Positions 30,533 to 37,759 of a stretch of 52,275 bases of DNA are shown here, in pieces (position 1 is the first letter of the stretch; every line of letters starts with the position of its first letter). Origin of the DNA: an uncultured Clostridia bacterium (lineage in GTDB: Bacteria; Bacillota; Clostridia; Christensenellales; Aristaeellaceae); the NCBI GenBank assembly GCA_946543085.1, contig CAMNLM010000004.1, positions 1-52,275 of the forward strand, read 5' to 3'. The notes under the pieces are model-generated. The model did no database searches, was not told where the DNA came from, and saw nothing but the letters and a program-made list of their open reading frames with translations. Both the position numbers and the translations under genes were made by a program.

Positions 30533-32719
30533 TCAAATCCTCGTGAAGTGCAGTTGATACGCGGCGTAATCGCCCGACTTCAGCGGGAAGCTGAAGCCGC
30601 CGTACATCAGAGCCGCGCCGGTGTACGTCCGGTCCGTGCCCTCGAGGCGGTAGGCGGCGTCCGGAATCAGCCCCTGCAGCTTCACAAACGGGAAGGGGCC
30701 GTTGGCCCGCACGTGGGTCAGGACCAGGTTGACCAGCGCTTCGCTGCCGTCCCGGGCGGCGAACATCCAGGCCTCGGCATCCCTGCCGTCGTTCAGCTCG
30801 GTCAGCCGGTAATAATCCCCGTGGGCAATCAGAGCGGCAAACCGGCGGTAATCCGCGATTTGCTTTTTGATTTCTTCCTTTTCCGCGTCGGACAGCTTTC
30901 CGGGGTTCAGCTCGTAGCCGAAGGTGCCGGACTGGGCGACGATGCCGCGCGTATCCAGCGGCACGGCGCGGCCCGTCTGATGGTTCGGGGACGCGGACAC
31001 ATGGGAGCCCATGGCGCTGACCGGGTAGCCGTAGGAAGTGCCGCGCTGAATCTCCAGGCGCTCGATGGCGTCCGTGTCATCGGAGCACCAGATCTGCGGG
31101 CAGTAATACAGCATGCCCGCGTCGAAGCGCCCGCCGCCGCCGGAGCAGCCCTCGATGATGAGATCGGGATAGCGCGCCAGCAGACGCTCCAGCAGCTGAT
31201 AGGTGCCCAGCATAAACCGGTGGGCCACCTCGCCCTGCCGGTCCGCGGGCAGCGCGTGCGAGTAGCAGTTGGCCACGGAGCGGTTGAAATCCCATTTCAC
31301 GTACTCGATTTTCGCGTGATCCAGCACGGCGCACATCGCGTCAAACAGGTAATCCACCACATCCTGCCGGGACATGTCCAGCACCCACTGATTCCGGGCC
31401 AGCATAGCCTTTCGGTCCGGGTCAGCCAGCGCCCAGTCGGGGTGCGCCCTGTACAGATCGGAATCCTCGCTGACCATCTCCGGCTCAAACCACAGGCCGA
31501 ACTGAAGGCCCATCTCGTGGATGCGGTCGGACAGCTCCTTCATGGAGCAGCCCAGCTTGCTTTCATTGACGACCCAGTCGCCCAGGCCGCTGTTGTCGTC
31601 GTTCCGCTTGCCGAACCAGCCGTCGTCCAGCACGAGCATCTCGATTCCCATATCCTTCGCGGCGCGGCCGAAGCGCAGGATCTTTTCCGCGTCGAAGTCG
31701 AAATACGCCGCTTCCCAGCTGTTGATCAGCACGGGCCGCCTGTCCTCCTGCCAGCGGGGCGCGATGACGCGCCGGCGGATCATATCGTGGTAATGGCGGC
31801 TCAGCCCGTTCAGGCCGTCCGCACTGTAGGACAGCAGGACTTCCGGCGTCTGGAACGCCTCCCCCGGCGCGAGGGTCCAGGAGAAGCCGTCCGGGTGGAT
31901 GCCCGATACCAGGCGGGTGCTGCCCGCCTGGTCGACTTCCATCTCTTCCAGATGGTTGCCGGAATACATCAGCATGCAGCCGTAGCAGTCGCCGGCGTTC
32001 TCGGTAGCATGGCGGTCGCACAGGATCACAAAGGGATTGCTGTGGTGGCTGCTCATTCCCCTGCGGGAGCCGAAGGACGCGATGCCCCGCGGCAGGCGGA
32101 GGCGCTCCGGCACGCGCTCCATGCAGTGGCGGCCGTGGAAGTGGAGCACGTCAAAGTCCCCGTACAAAAAATCCACGCACGCGGAGGCGGCCTTTTCGAG
32201 GCGCAGGGGCTGCTTGCCCGTGTTGATGATGCGGGCGGAGCGGACGATCACATCCTCGCCCGGAAAGACGCGATAATTCAGCTGCACGTCCAGGCCGATC
32301 ACGCTGTCCCGCAGGGTGACGGTCAGCGTCTCGGTGTCCTCCGCTTCCCGCGCGAAGGGCAGCCCGCGCAGGGCGGGACGGCCCTTCCGGATGGCGAAAT
32401 CCACAAACCGCAGATCCACGCTGCGGCTGCCGTTTTCGCTGACCGTCTGAACCGAGGGAAGCCGGAAATCCCCGACGCCGCTGCCGGAATACTCCTGCGG
32501 CAGCGTGTCCAGGGAGTAGCCGCGGCTGCCGCGCATCTCGTAGGGGTTGCCAGAAAAGCCCCGATCGGTCATGCGGATCAGGTAGCTCATCTCGCCGTCG
32601 GTTTTCCGCCCGTAATACAGGTGCAGCAAAACGCCGTTGGCGTCCGCCTTCATCTGGTAGAGCGTATGCGCCGTGGTCAGGGAAAACACATGCGTCTGGT
32701 CATTGTGCTGAATGCTCAT
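30533..32719 (-). CDS. Alpha-galactosidase (glycoside hydrolase family 36)
   Basis: Releases terminal alpha-galactose from raffinose-type oligosaccharides or galactomannan fragments, in the cytoplasm (no signal peptide). Seen: 728 aa, the normal size for bacterial GH36. N-terminal beta-supersandwich (residues about 1-330), then the barrel with LVLDDGWFGKRNDD, the nucleophile Asp477 in YVKWDFNRS, the Cys-Gly-rich EGCSGGGGRFDAGML, and the acid/base Asp547 in SDDTDAIERL. Positions agree closely with characterised GH36 tetrameric enzymes. It overlaps the end of the AraC gene by 20 bp, so the two are translationally coupled and the regulator probably responds to alpha-galactosides. Confidence 0.95.
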   Translation of the reverse strand: MSIQHNDQTHVFSLTTAHTLYQMKADANGVLLHLYYGRKTDGEMSYLIRMTDRGFSGNPYEMRGSRGYSLDTLPQEYSGSGVGDFRLPSVQTVSENGSRSVDLRFVDFAIRKGRPALRGLPFAREAEDTETLTVTLRDSVIGLDVQLNYRVFPGEDVIVRSARIINTGKQPLRLEKAASACVDFLYGDFDVLHFHGRHCMERVPERLRLPRGIASFGSRRGMSSHHSNPFVILCDRHATENAGDCYGCMLMYSGNHLEEMEVDQAGSTRLVSGIHPDGFSWTLAPGEAFQTPEVLLSYSADGLNGLSRHYHDMIRRRVIAPRWQEDRRPVLINSWEAAYFDFDAEKILRFGRAAKDMGIEMLVLDDGWFGKRNDDNSGLGDWVVNESKLGCSMKELSDRIHEMGLQFGLWFEPEMVSEDSDLYRAHPDWALADPDRKAMLARNQWVLDMSRQDVVDYLFDAMCAVLDHAKIEYVKWDFNRSVANCYSHALPADRQGEVAHRFMLGTYQLLERLLARYPDLIIEGCSGGGGRFDAGMLYYCPQIWCSDDTDAIERLEIQRGTSYGYPVSAMGSHVSASPNHQTGRAVPLDTRGIVAQSGTFGYELNPGKLSDAEKEEIKKQIADYRRFAALIAHGDYYRLTELNDGRDAEAWMFAARDGSEALVNLVLTHVRANGPFPFVKLQGLIPDAAYRLEGTDRTYTGAALMYGGFSFPLKSGDYAAYQLHFTRI

Positions 32720-33596
32720 CTTGATGCTTCTTTCTGTACTGTTCTGGGCTCAGGCCGTATCTCTTCCTGAACATTTTGGAGAACGCCAGCTGATCGTCAT
32801 AGCCGACTTCCTTGGCGATCACAAAGATCGGCACGTCCGTCTTCAGCAGCAGCTCCTGGCTTTTGCTCATCCGGACCTGCATCAGGTATTCCCGGGGCGA
32901 CATGTACATCTTCTTTTTGAAGATGGCGCTCATATAGGTCCTGTTGATGCCGATGTAATCCGCGACGTCGCTCACCTTGATGCCGGAATAGTTGCTCTTC
33001 ATGAAGCGGACCGCGTAATCCACGTACTCATCCACCGTCATGTCGCTGTTCTGGCGGGGCGATTCGTTGCTCATCTCCCAGGACTCGATGGCCAGGGAGA
33101 GGAAGCGGATCGCGAGGCTCATGCGGTAAAACTCGCTGGACACATTCAGGTGCGGACGCTCCAGGATCTCCTTGACGATGGTAAAGAAGTCCGCCGACGC
33201 AATGTTGCAGTCCCGCACGTAGACGCCGTCGGTGAAGCCGGCGTACTGCATGTACCGCCCCGCGTGCTCCCCGCAGTACGTGATCCAGGTGTAATACCAG
33301 GGCTCCTCCATATCCGCCTGATAGAAGGTGTACTCCCCCTCCTTGAGCAGGAACATCTGGCCGTCGTGGATGTGGTATTCCTGCCCCTGCACCTGCAGGA
33401 CGCCCTTGCCGGAGAGCACCACACGCAGGTGATACCCCTCCCGGGCCTCGGGCGAGTAGAAATACCCCGGCAGGCAGCGCTGCACGCCGCAGGTCTTCAT
33501 GTAAAACGTGCTGTCCTTGTTGCGCAGGTACTCGATGCCGTGATAATTGGTGCCTTTGAAAATCGAAGGCGTTTCCTGCCACTGTCTGTCGGTCAA
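32700..33596 (-). CDS. AraC family transcriptional regulator
   Basis: Sugar-responsive activator, probably of the alpha-galactosidase and lost transport genes. Seen: 298 aa; N-terminal cupin-type sensor (GVLQVQGQEYHIHDGQMFLL, with EGEYTFYQADMEEPWYYTWI) and a C-terminal double helix-turn-helix: VSDVADYIGINRTYMSAIFK, and IFVIAKEVGYDDQLAFSKMF followed by FRKRYGLSPEQYRKK. A TTG at 33596 is the chosen start because AAAGGAG ends 7 nt before it and no ATG fits. The gene overlaps the GH36 start by 20 bp. Confidence 0.9.
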   Translation of the reverse strand: MTDRQWQETPSIFKGTNYHGIEYLRNKDSTFYMKTCGVQRCLPGYFYSPEAREGYHLRVVLSGKGVLQVQGQEYHIHDGQMFLLKEGEYTFYQADMEEPWYYTWITYCGEHAGRYMQYAGFTDGVYVRDCNIASADFFTIVKEILERPHLNVSSEFYRMSLAIRFLSLAIESWEMSNESPRQNSDMTVDEYVDYAVRFMKSNYSGIKVSDVADYIGINRTYMSAIFKKKMYMSPREYLMQVRMSKSQELLLKTDVPIFVIAKEVGYDDQLAFSKMFRKRYGLSPEQYRKKHQDEHSAQ

Positions 33597-33683
33597 TGTG
33601 CGTCTCCTTTGCAGGTTGGATATGCGAAGGAAAAGCGGCACAGCACAGCAAGCCTTTCGCCTCAGCTGTACTGTCCCGCTCCT

Positions 33684-33713
33684 ATTATAGCATGACCAGT
33701 GAAAAAAAGTCAG
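33684..33713 (-). promoter_or_regulatory. Extended -10 promoter of the AraC-GH36 unit
   Basis: On the minus strand TGCTATAAT (TATAAT core 33689-33684) with a weak -35 CTGACT about 18 bp upstream. It overlaps the stop codon of the permease remnant and sits 88 bp before the AraC start. Confidence 0.55.
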
Positions 33714-34060
33714 CCCTTGACCGCGCCAAGCAAGATGCCCTTGACAAAATATTTCTGGATGAAGGGGGACACCATGATGATGGGCAGGGTGGCCACCATC
33801 GTGGCGGCCATGCGGATGGAGTCGGGCGTCACGGCGGCGGCGCCGGTCTTGCCCGCGGCCATCTGCTGAGAGGTCGAGGCGCCGGTCTGGTACTGGTTCA
33901 GGATTTCCACCAGGATGGACTGCATGGGCTTCAGGTTCTGGGACGACGTGTACAGATAAGCGTCGAACCAGCTGTTCCACTGGGTGATCGCCACGAACAG
34001 GGCCACGGTCATCAGGATTGGCTTGGCCAGCGGCAGGATGATCTTGAAGAAGCTGGGCAT
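33710..34060 (-). pseudogene. 5'-truncated sugar ABC permease (LplC/MalG type)
   Basis: Only the last 115 or so residues remain: SFFKIILPLAKPILMTVALF (end of the EAA loop and the following helix), WNSWFDAYLYTSSQNLKPMQ and the closing PIIMVSPFIQKYFVKGILLG-AVKG, which are typical of CUT1 permeases of the LplC group. The first two-thirds, including most of the EAA motif, is missing. Homology stops at about 34060, where a nitroreductase remnant begins on the other strand. It lies just upstream of the AraC/GH36 genes, so it was probably part of an alpha-galactoside importer. Confidence 0.75.
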
Positions 34061-34163
34061 CGAAGGCAATTACGAGGGCATCGGCAACCTGATTCTCGGC
34101 TATGCCGCCAAGCCCGCCGGAGAGGCCGCGCCGAGAAAGGCCGGTTACGTGTATACGGTGTAA
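34050..34163 (+). pseudogene. 5'-truncated nitroreductase family remnant
   Basis: In the plus direction the codons from 34050 read KLGIEGNYEGIGNLILGYAA and end at the TAA at 34161-34163 with APRKAGYVYTV. This looks like the C-terminal 35-40 residues of a nitroreductase-family flavoprotein (the conserved IGNxILGY-type segment). Nothing of the FMN-binding N-terminal part is present; upstream sequence instead encodes the permease remnant on the opposite strand. A terminator hairpin for this gene survives downstream. Confidence 0.6.
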
Positions 34164-34194
34164 TCCTGCCGCACGCATCCCACAGAACCCAATG

Positions 34195-34225
34195 GCGCCG
34201 TTCAAGCGTGAGCGGCGCTTTCTTT
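34195..34225 (+). terminator. Terminator after the nitroreductase remnant
   Basis: GCGCCG (34195-34200) pairs with CGGCGC (34213-34218), followed by TTTCTTT, 31 bp past the remnant's stop codon. Confidence 0.6.
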
Positions 34226-34278
34226 ATCGGACGCGAAAGAAGCTGCCGCGGCGGAAAGCGGCGGTCTGCCTTTTCGGC

Positions 34279-35106
34279 TTATGGCTGCAGCGGGCCGTAG
34301 AAATAGCTGGCTGTCGCGCCGCCGTCGATCAGGAAGGTGGAGCCGGTGATGAACGCGCCTCTGTCGCTCATGAGCAGCTCCGCCGCATTGGCCACCTCAT
34401 CCGCTGTGCCGGGACGGCCTGCGGGGCACTTGGCGAACATGTTCTTATAGAAGTCGCCGCGCGGGCCGTTGAACTCATCGATGGCCAGGGGCGTCACGAT
34501 GATGCCCGGAGCGATGGCGTTGAGTCTTGCGCCGCGTTCGCCCCACTTTACACACTCGGCCATGACGCGCTTCTCGTTGCAGCGCTTCGCCAGCTGGTAG
34601 GCATGCAGGGTATCGCGGATGTTTTCGGGCTTCAGGATTTCAAGACTGAGCAGTTCCTCGGCGGGAGTCGTGGCCAGCTGCCGGTCCTGCTCGGCCGTCA
34701 GCTGGGGCATCCGCCAGCCGGACTGGCTGGAAATCGTCACGCCGCAGCCGCCCTTCGTGATCACCTTGCCGACCTCTTCCAGCAGCACGGCGGTGCCGTA
34801 GAGGTCCACCTTCAGGATCGCCTCGATGGGCGCCTGACTGGGCGATACGCCCGCGCCGTTGACCAGATATCTGATCTCGCCGTACTTCTCCGCTTCCGCG
34901 ATGATGGCGAGGATGGATTCGCGGCTTGAGAGATCCATTTCAAACGGCTCCACATCGTAACCCGCTTCATTCATGATCTTCGCGATGGCGTTGGCATTCT
35001 CGATCTTTTTGTCGCCGAGAATGATCTTCTTCCCAAATCCGATGCGGCGCGCAATGGCCATGCTGATCTGGCCGGCGCCGGTGACGAGCATAACTTCCTT
35101 CTTCAT
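34279..35106 (-). CDS. Short-chain dehydrogenase/reductase (SDR)
   Basis: NAD(P)(H)-dependent oxidoreductase of unknown substrate. Seen: 275 aa; the nucleotide loop is VTGAGQISMAIARRIG, in which the last Gly of the usual TGxxxGxG is replaced by Ser. YLVNGAGVSPSQA corresponds to NNAG, a Ser-rich strand ISSQSGW precedes the catalytic Tyr-x-x-x-Lys in HAYQLAKRCN, and RLNAIAPGIIVTPLAIDEF and GAFITGSTFLIDGGAT are typical ends. The start has AAGGAAA upstream. Last in a minus-strand group with NTF2-like and flavodoxin genes. The 155 bp upstream contain no clear promoter. Confidence 0.9.
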   Translation of the reverse strand: MKKEVMLVTGAGQISMAIARRIGFGKKIILGDKKIENANAIAKIMNEAGYDVEPFEMDLSSRESILAIIAEAEKYGEIRYLVNGAGVSPSQAPIEAILKVDLYGTAVLLEEVGKVITKGGCGVTISSQSGWRMPQLTAEQDRQLATTPAEELLSLEILKPENIRDTLHAYQLAKRCNEKRVMAECVKWGERGARLNAIAPGIIVTPLAIDEFNGPRGDFYKNMFAKCPAGRPGTADEVANAAELLMSDRGAFITGSTFLIDGGATASYFYGPLQP

Positions 35107-35261
35107 ATAGATTTCCTTTCTTTTGCAGTATGAACGCGCTGACCATGCACGGTCGCAGAATCCCAGTCGTCGCCTGCCCGATCAGCCCGTAAGCCATCAG
35201 GGCAGCGCCTGGTTCTTTAGCGCGTCCAGAATACGCTTCAGGTTGTTCTTCGTGGCAGTCC

Positions 35262-35699
35262 TCAATAGGTGCCGGCTTCGGACCGGGTGATCAGCCAGCG
35301 TCCCTGCCGTTTGATCAGGGTCAGATCCTGCTGAAGCCGCCAGGTATGCCTGCCCCCGCCGAACACGGCCGCGCTGACCCTGCTCTTTCCGGCCAGGTCA
35401 GCCGTATCGCCGCGCAGGATGACTTCGACACTGTCATCCTCGCAGGTGAAATAGTTCAGCGTGCCGTTCAGCACCGCCTGAACGAAGGCCGCTTTGGGCT
35501 GCCGCATCCCGGTCATGTGGATCAGCACAAAGCTGTCGTCCAGAACCTCGTTCAGCGCATCAGCGTCCTTGGCAATCATGGCGCGGTACATGGCCCGGTA
35601 AGCTGCTTTGCACAGCGCTTCGTCAGACATTTTTCTTTGTTCCGCAAGCTCAATCGGCGCGGCCCCGGAACCGATGCGGTTTCCGCCGCAGGCGGTCAT
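35262..35699 (-). CDS. NTF2-like/SnoaL-type protein
   Basis: Small alpha+beta-barrel protein (nuclear transport factor 2-like superfamily; DUF4440/SnoaL-type), a fold used by isomerases, cyclases and binding proteins; the role here is unknown. Seen: up to 145 aa; MYRAMIAKDADALNEVLDDS, FVLIHMTGMRQPKAAFVQAV, and a C-terminal run of strands ending DLTLIKRQGRWLITRSEAG. ATG at 35699 overlaps the flavodoxin stop (ATGA) with GAGGAA upstream; an internal ATG at 35630 (MSDEALCKAAY) would give a shorter protein that fits the fold better. Start therefore uncertain. Confidence 0.75.
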   Translation of the reverse strand: MTACGGNRIGSGAAPIELAEQRKMSDEALCKAAYRAMYRAMIAKDADALNEVLDDSFVLIHMTGMRQPKAAFVQAVLNGTLNYFTCEDDSVEVILRGDTADLAGKSRVSAAVFGGGRHTWRLQQDLTLIKRQGRWLITRSEAGTY

Positions 35700-36205
35700 A
35701 GGTTCCTCGCCCACACGGCCACCTTGCCTTCACTCTTGGCGGCTTCCGCGCCGTGGATGGAAAGGCCGGAAACAACCTCCGCGCCCTTGCAGATCTTTCT
35801 CAGCTCCCGTTCGCTGGATCCCATGCCGCTGCCCTCGTTGGTGCAGAATGGCGCAATTTTCTTTCCGGTCAGGTCAAAGTGCTCCAGGAAGGTATACACG
35901 CACATGGGCATGGTGCCCCACCAGTTGGGATAGCCCACAAAGATGGTGTCGTACCCGTCGATGGAATCCGGAAGCTTTTTCAGCTCGGGGCGCGCGCCTT
36001 CCCGCAGCTCCGCCTTGGCTTCCTCCGTGCATGTCATGTAATCCCGGCTGTATTCCCGCACGGTTTCGATCTCAAACAGATCACCGCCCACAGCCTTCTG
36101 GATAAACTCCGCCACACGCTCGGTGTTGCCCTTTGCCAGATCCACGATGCTGCCGTTCCAGTAGTTCTGCCCCTTGCGGGAGTAATAGACGATCAGGTTT
36201 GCCAT
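35696..36205 (-). CDS. Flavodoxin
   Basis: FMN-binding electron carrier or quinone-reductase-like protein. Seen: 169 aa; LIVYYSRKGQNYW with the phosphate-binding loop, GNTERVAEFIQKAVGGDLFE, DTIFVGYPNWWGTMPMCVYT (isoalloxazine-side loop) and IAPFCTNEGSGMGSSERELR. This is the long-loop 'flavodoxin_4' type common near LysR regulators in clostridia. It lies downstream of the LysR gene and overlaps the NTF2-like gene by 4 bp. Confidence 0.93.
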   Translation of the reverse strand: MANLIVYYSRKGQNYWNGSIVDLAKGNTERVAEFIQKAVGGDLFEIETVREYSRDYMTCTEEAKAELREGARPELKKLPDSIDGYDTIFVGYPNWWGTMPMCVYTFLEHFDLTGKKIAPFCTNEGSGMGSSERELRKICKGAEVVSGLSIHGAEAAKSEGKVAVWARNL

Positions 36206-36281
36206 ATTGAATACCGCCTTTCTGAAGGTTGTGATTATTCTGGAATGCGGCCTGTTATTTCAGGCTGCGTCTGTATTCTAC

Positions 36282-36323
36282 AAAAAAGAGCAGCGTGGAA
36301 TCAATTCCGATTTCCGCGCTGCT
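36282..36323 (-). terminator. Terminator after the lysR-type gene
   Basis: On the minus strand AGCAGCGCGGAA (36323-36312) pairs with TTCCACGCTGCT (36300-36289), apart from one mismatch (C opposite A), followed by CTTTTTTG. It separates lysR from the flavodoxin group, which has a possible -10 TAGAAT just past the T-run. Confidence 0.75.
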
Positions 36324-36336
36324 TGATTAGAAAAGC

Positions 36337-37215
36337 TTATTTGATGATCCGATGGAGGATCGCCGTGAACTCCCATTGCAGGGAGGAATCGCTGCTCTCC
36401 GGCCAGAAGGCAAACATCCTCCGCGTCAGCTGCCGTTCTCCCCGCATCAGGGGAACCAGCGCCGTGCCGGCCGGCGGTGTTCTGTCTCCGTCGCAGAGCC
36501 AGAAGCCCATGCCTGCCGCTGCGTTCATCAAGGCTGCCTCCACGTTGTCCGCGAAGAGAAAACTGCTTTGCAGCCCTAAAACATCGCGTCCGTGCGCCGC
36601 TTCGGTCTCTCTCTGCGCCGGTGCGCATACCAGGATGCACAGGTCGTCCTGCAGGCCTTCCACGGTCGCCGAGCCGCTGAGCGCGCAGGGGTGGTCCTGC
36701 CGCAGCAGAACATACATCGGCTGATCCGTCAGCTCCTCGTTGATGTACTGATCCGACAGCGCCCGCCACTGGTCGTTGATGACCATATCCAGCGAACCCT
36801 CGTTGACGGGGTGAAACAGCTCTTCGTGCGTGCCTGTCACCAGAGAAAGCCGGACATGCGGGTGGTTCTCCGCAAACTCCCGGATGGCCTGCTGCATGAT
36901 CCGGCTGCTGAACCCGTTCAGCACGCCCACGCGCAAGCGCTGGTATTCTCCTTTGCCGATACGCCGGACCTCCCGGATCAGCCCGTCCAGCGCCGCGGTC
37001 TGACGCTTGGCCTGTTCATAGAAGTATTTCCCCGCGGGCGTTACGGTAAACCTGCGCCCATGCCTTTCCAGCAGCTGCACCTGCAATTCATTCTCCAGCG
37101 CCCTGATCTGCTGGGAAATGGCGGACTGGGAGATATGACAGGCTTCGCCAGCCTCAAAAAAACTGTTCGTTTCCACAACGGAAATGAAGTAGCGCATCTG
37201 CCGGTACATCTGCAT
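36337..37215 (-). CDS. LysR family transcriptional regulator
   Basis: Probable regulator of the downstream flavodoxin-NTF2-SDR genes. Seen: 292 aa; N-terminal helix-turn-helix YFISVVETNSFFEAGEACHI followed by SQSAISQQIRALENELQVQL, and the PBP-type effector domain from about residue 90 (RLRVGVLNGFSSRIMQQAIR). The start at 37215 is chosen for AAGGAACGGAG upstream; an earlier in-frame ATG at 37245 lacks a site. The effector is unknown. Confidence 0.93.
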   Translation of the reverse strand: MQMYRQMRYFISVVETNSFFEAGEACHISQSAISQQIRALENELQVQLLERHGRRFTVTPAGKYFYEQAKRQTAALDGLIREVRRIGKGEYQRLRVGVLNGFSSRIMQQAIREFAENHPHVRLSLVTGTHEELFHPVNEGSLDMVINDQWRALSDQYINEELTDQPMYVLLRQDHPCALSGSATVEGLQDDLCILVCAPAQRETEAAHGRDVLGLQSSFLFADNVEAALMNAAAGMGFWLCDGDRTPPAGTALVPLMRGERQLTRRMFAFWPESSDSSLQWEFTAILHRIIK

Positions 37216-37759
37216 CGCACTCCGTTCCTTTATCTTTGTGATCACTCACATACGGGTCAAATACAGGAAGCCTTGCATTGTGGTAATTTACCGCCTCCAT
37301 ATGGGCTTTGCCCTGCGGCATCCTTCCTCCCCCTGCTCAGGTATACTATATAGCAATTGAAAGCACTGTACAAGCATTTCATTTTACTTTGACAAGCACA
37401 TTTATGACGGCGGAAACCGTTTTTTCCGATGACACCGGTCCGGTCATGAATGAAAGCTTCGGCGGCGTATCGCCGCTTCAGTCCCAGACCGAAAGCTTCG
37501 GGAATCTGCCGGAGGGTGCGCTGAAGGTCAGGGGCCTCGGTGAATCCCCGGAGACTCCGATCAACACCAAATGGCAGGATGTTGAAATCATCCACTCAAT
37601 CACACACGCAGCTGCCGCCGCATCATGCGGCGCTTTTTATGATCCTGCTGCGCACTGTCCTGATTCCACACCGGGAATTCAACCGGGTGCCGGACATCTG
37701 CGGCATCGATGCATCATTCCGGGCGTTGGAAGATAAGCCGTCTGTATCAAAACGCCTTT
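37216..37759. other. Intergenic region with lysR promoter and an orphan terminator
   Basis: 544 bp without a recognised gene. On the minus strand TTGTAC (37373-37368) and TATAGT (37350-37345), 17-bp spacer, may drive lysR. In the plus direction a compact hairpin GCCGC-ATCAT-GCGGC (37617-37631) is followed by GCTTTTT. The sequence before it (about 37400-37600) has an open plus frame (SFGNLPEGALKVRGLGESPE and similar) that I do not recognise and that runs through the hairpin without a stop, so it may be a gene remnant. Confidence 0.45.
37617..37638 (+). terminator. Compact plus-strand terminator with no assigned gene
   Basis: GCCGC/GCGGC stem with a 5-nt loop and a T5 tail. No complete plus-strand gene ends before it. 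Confidence 0.5.

Noticed and set aside
35197-35262. Short minus-strand tail reading ATKNNLKRILDALKNQALP before the SDR gene
   Set aside because: Too short to call; could be a leftover C-terminus of a deleted gene, but chance cannot be excluded.
37308-37736. Possible small plus-strand gene between lysR and the TauE fusion
   Set aside because: Runs through a terminator hairpin, no ribosome binding site, no recognised motif; kept only as an unexplained region.
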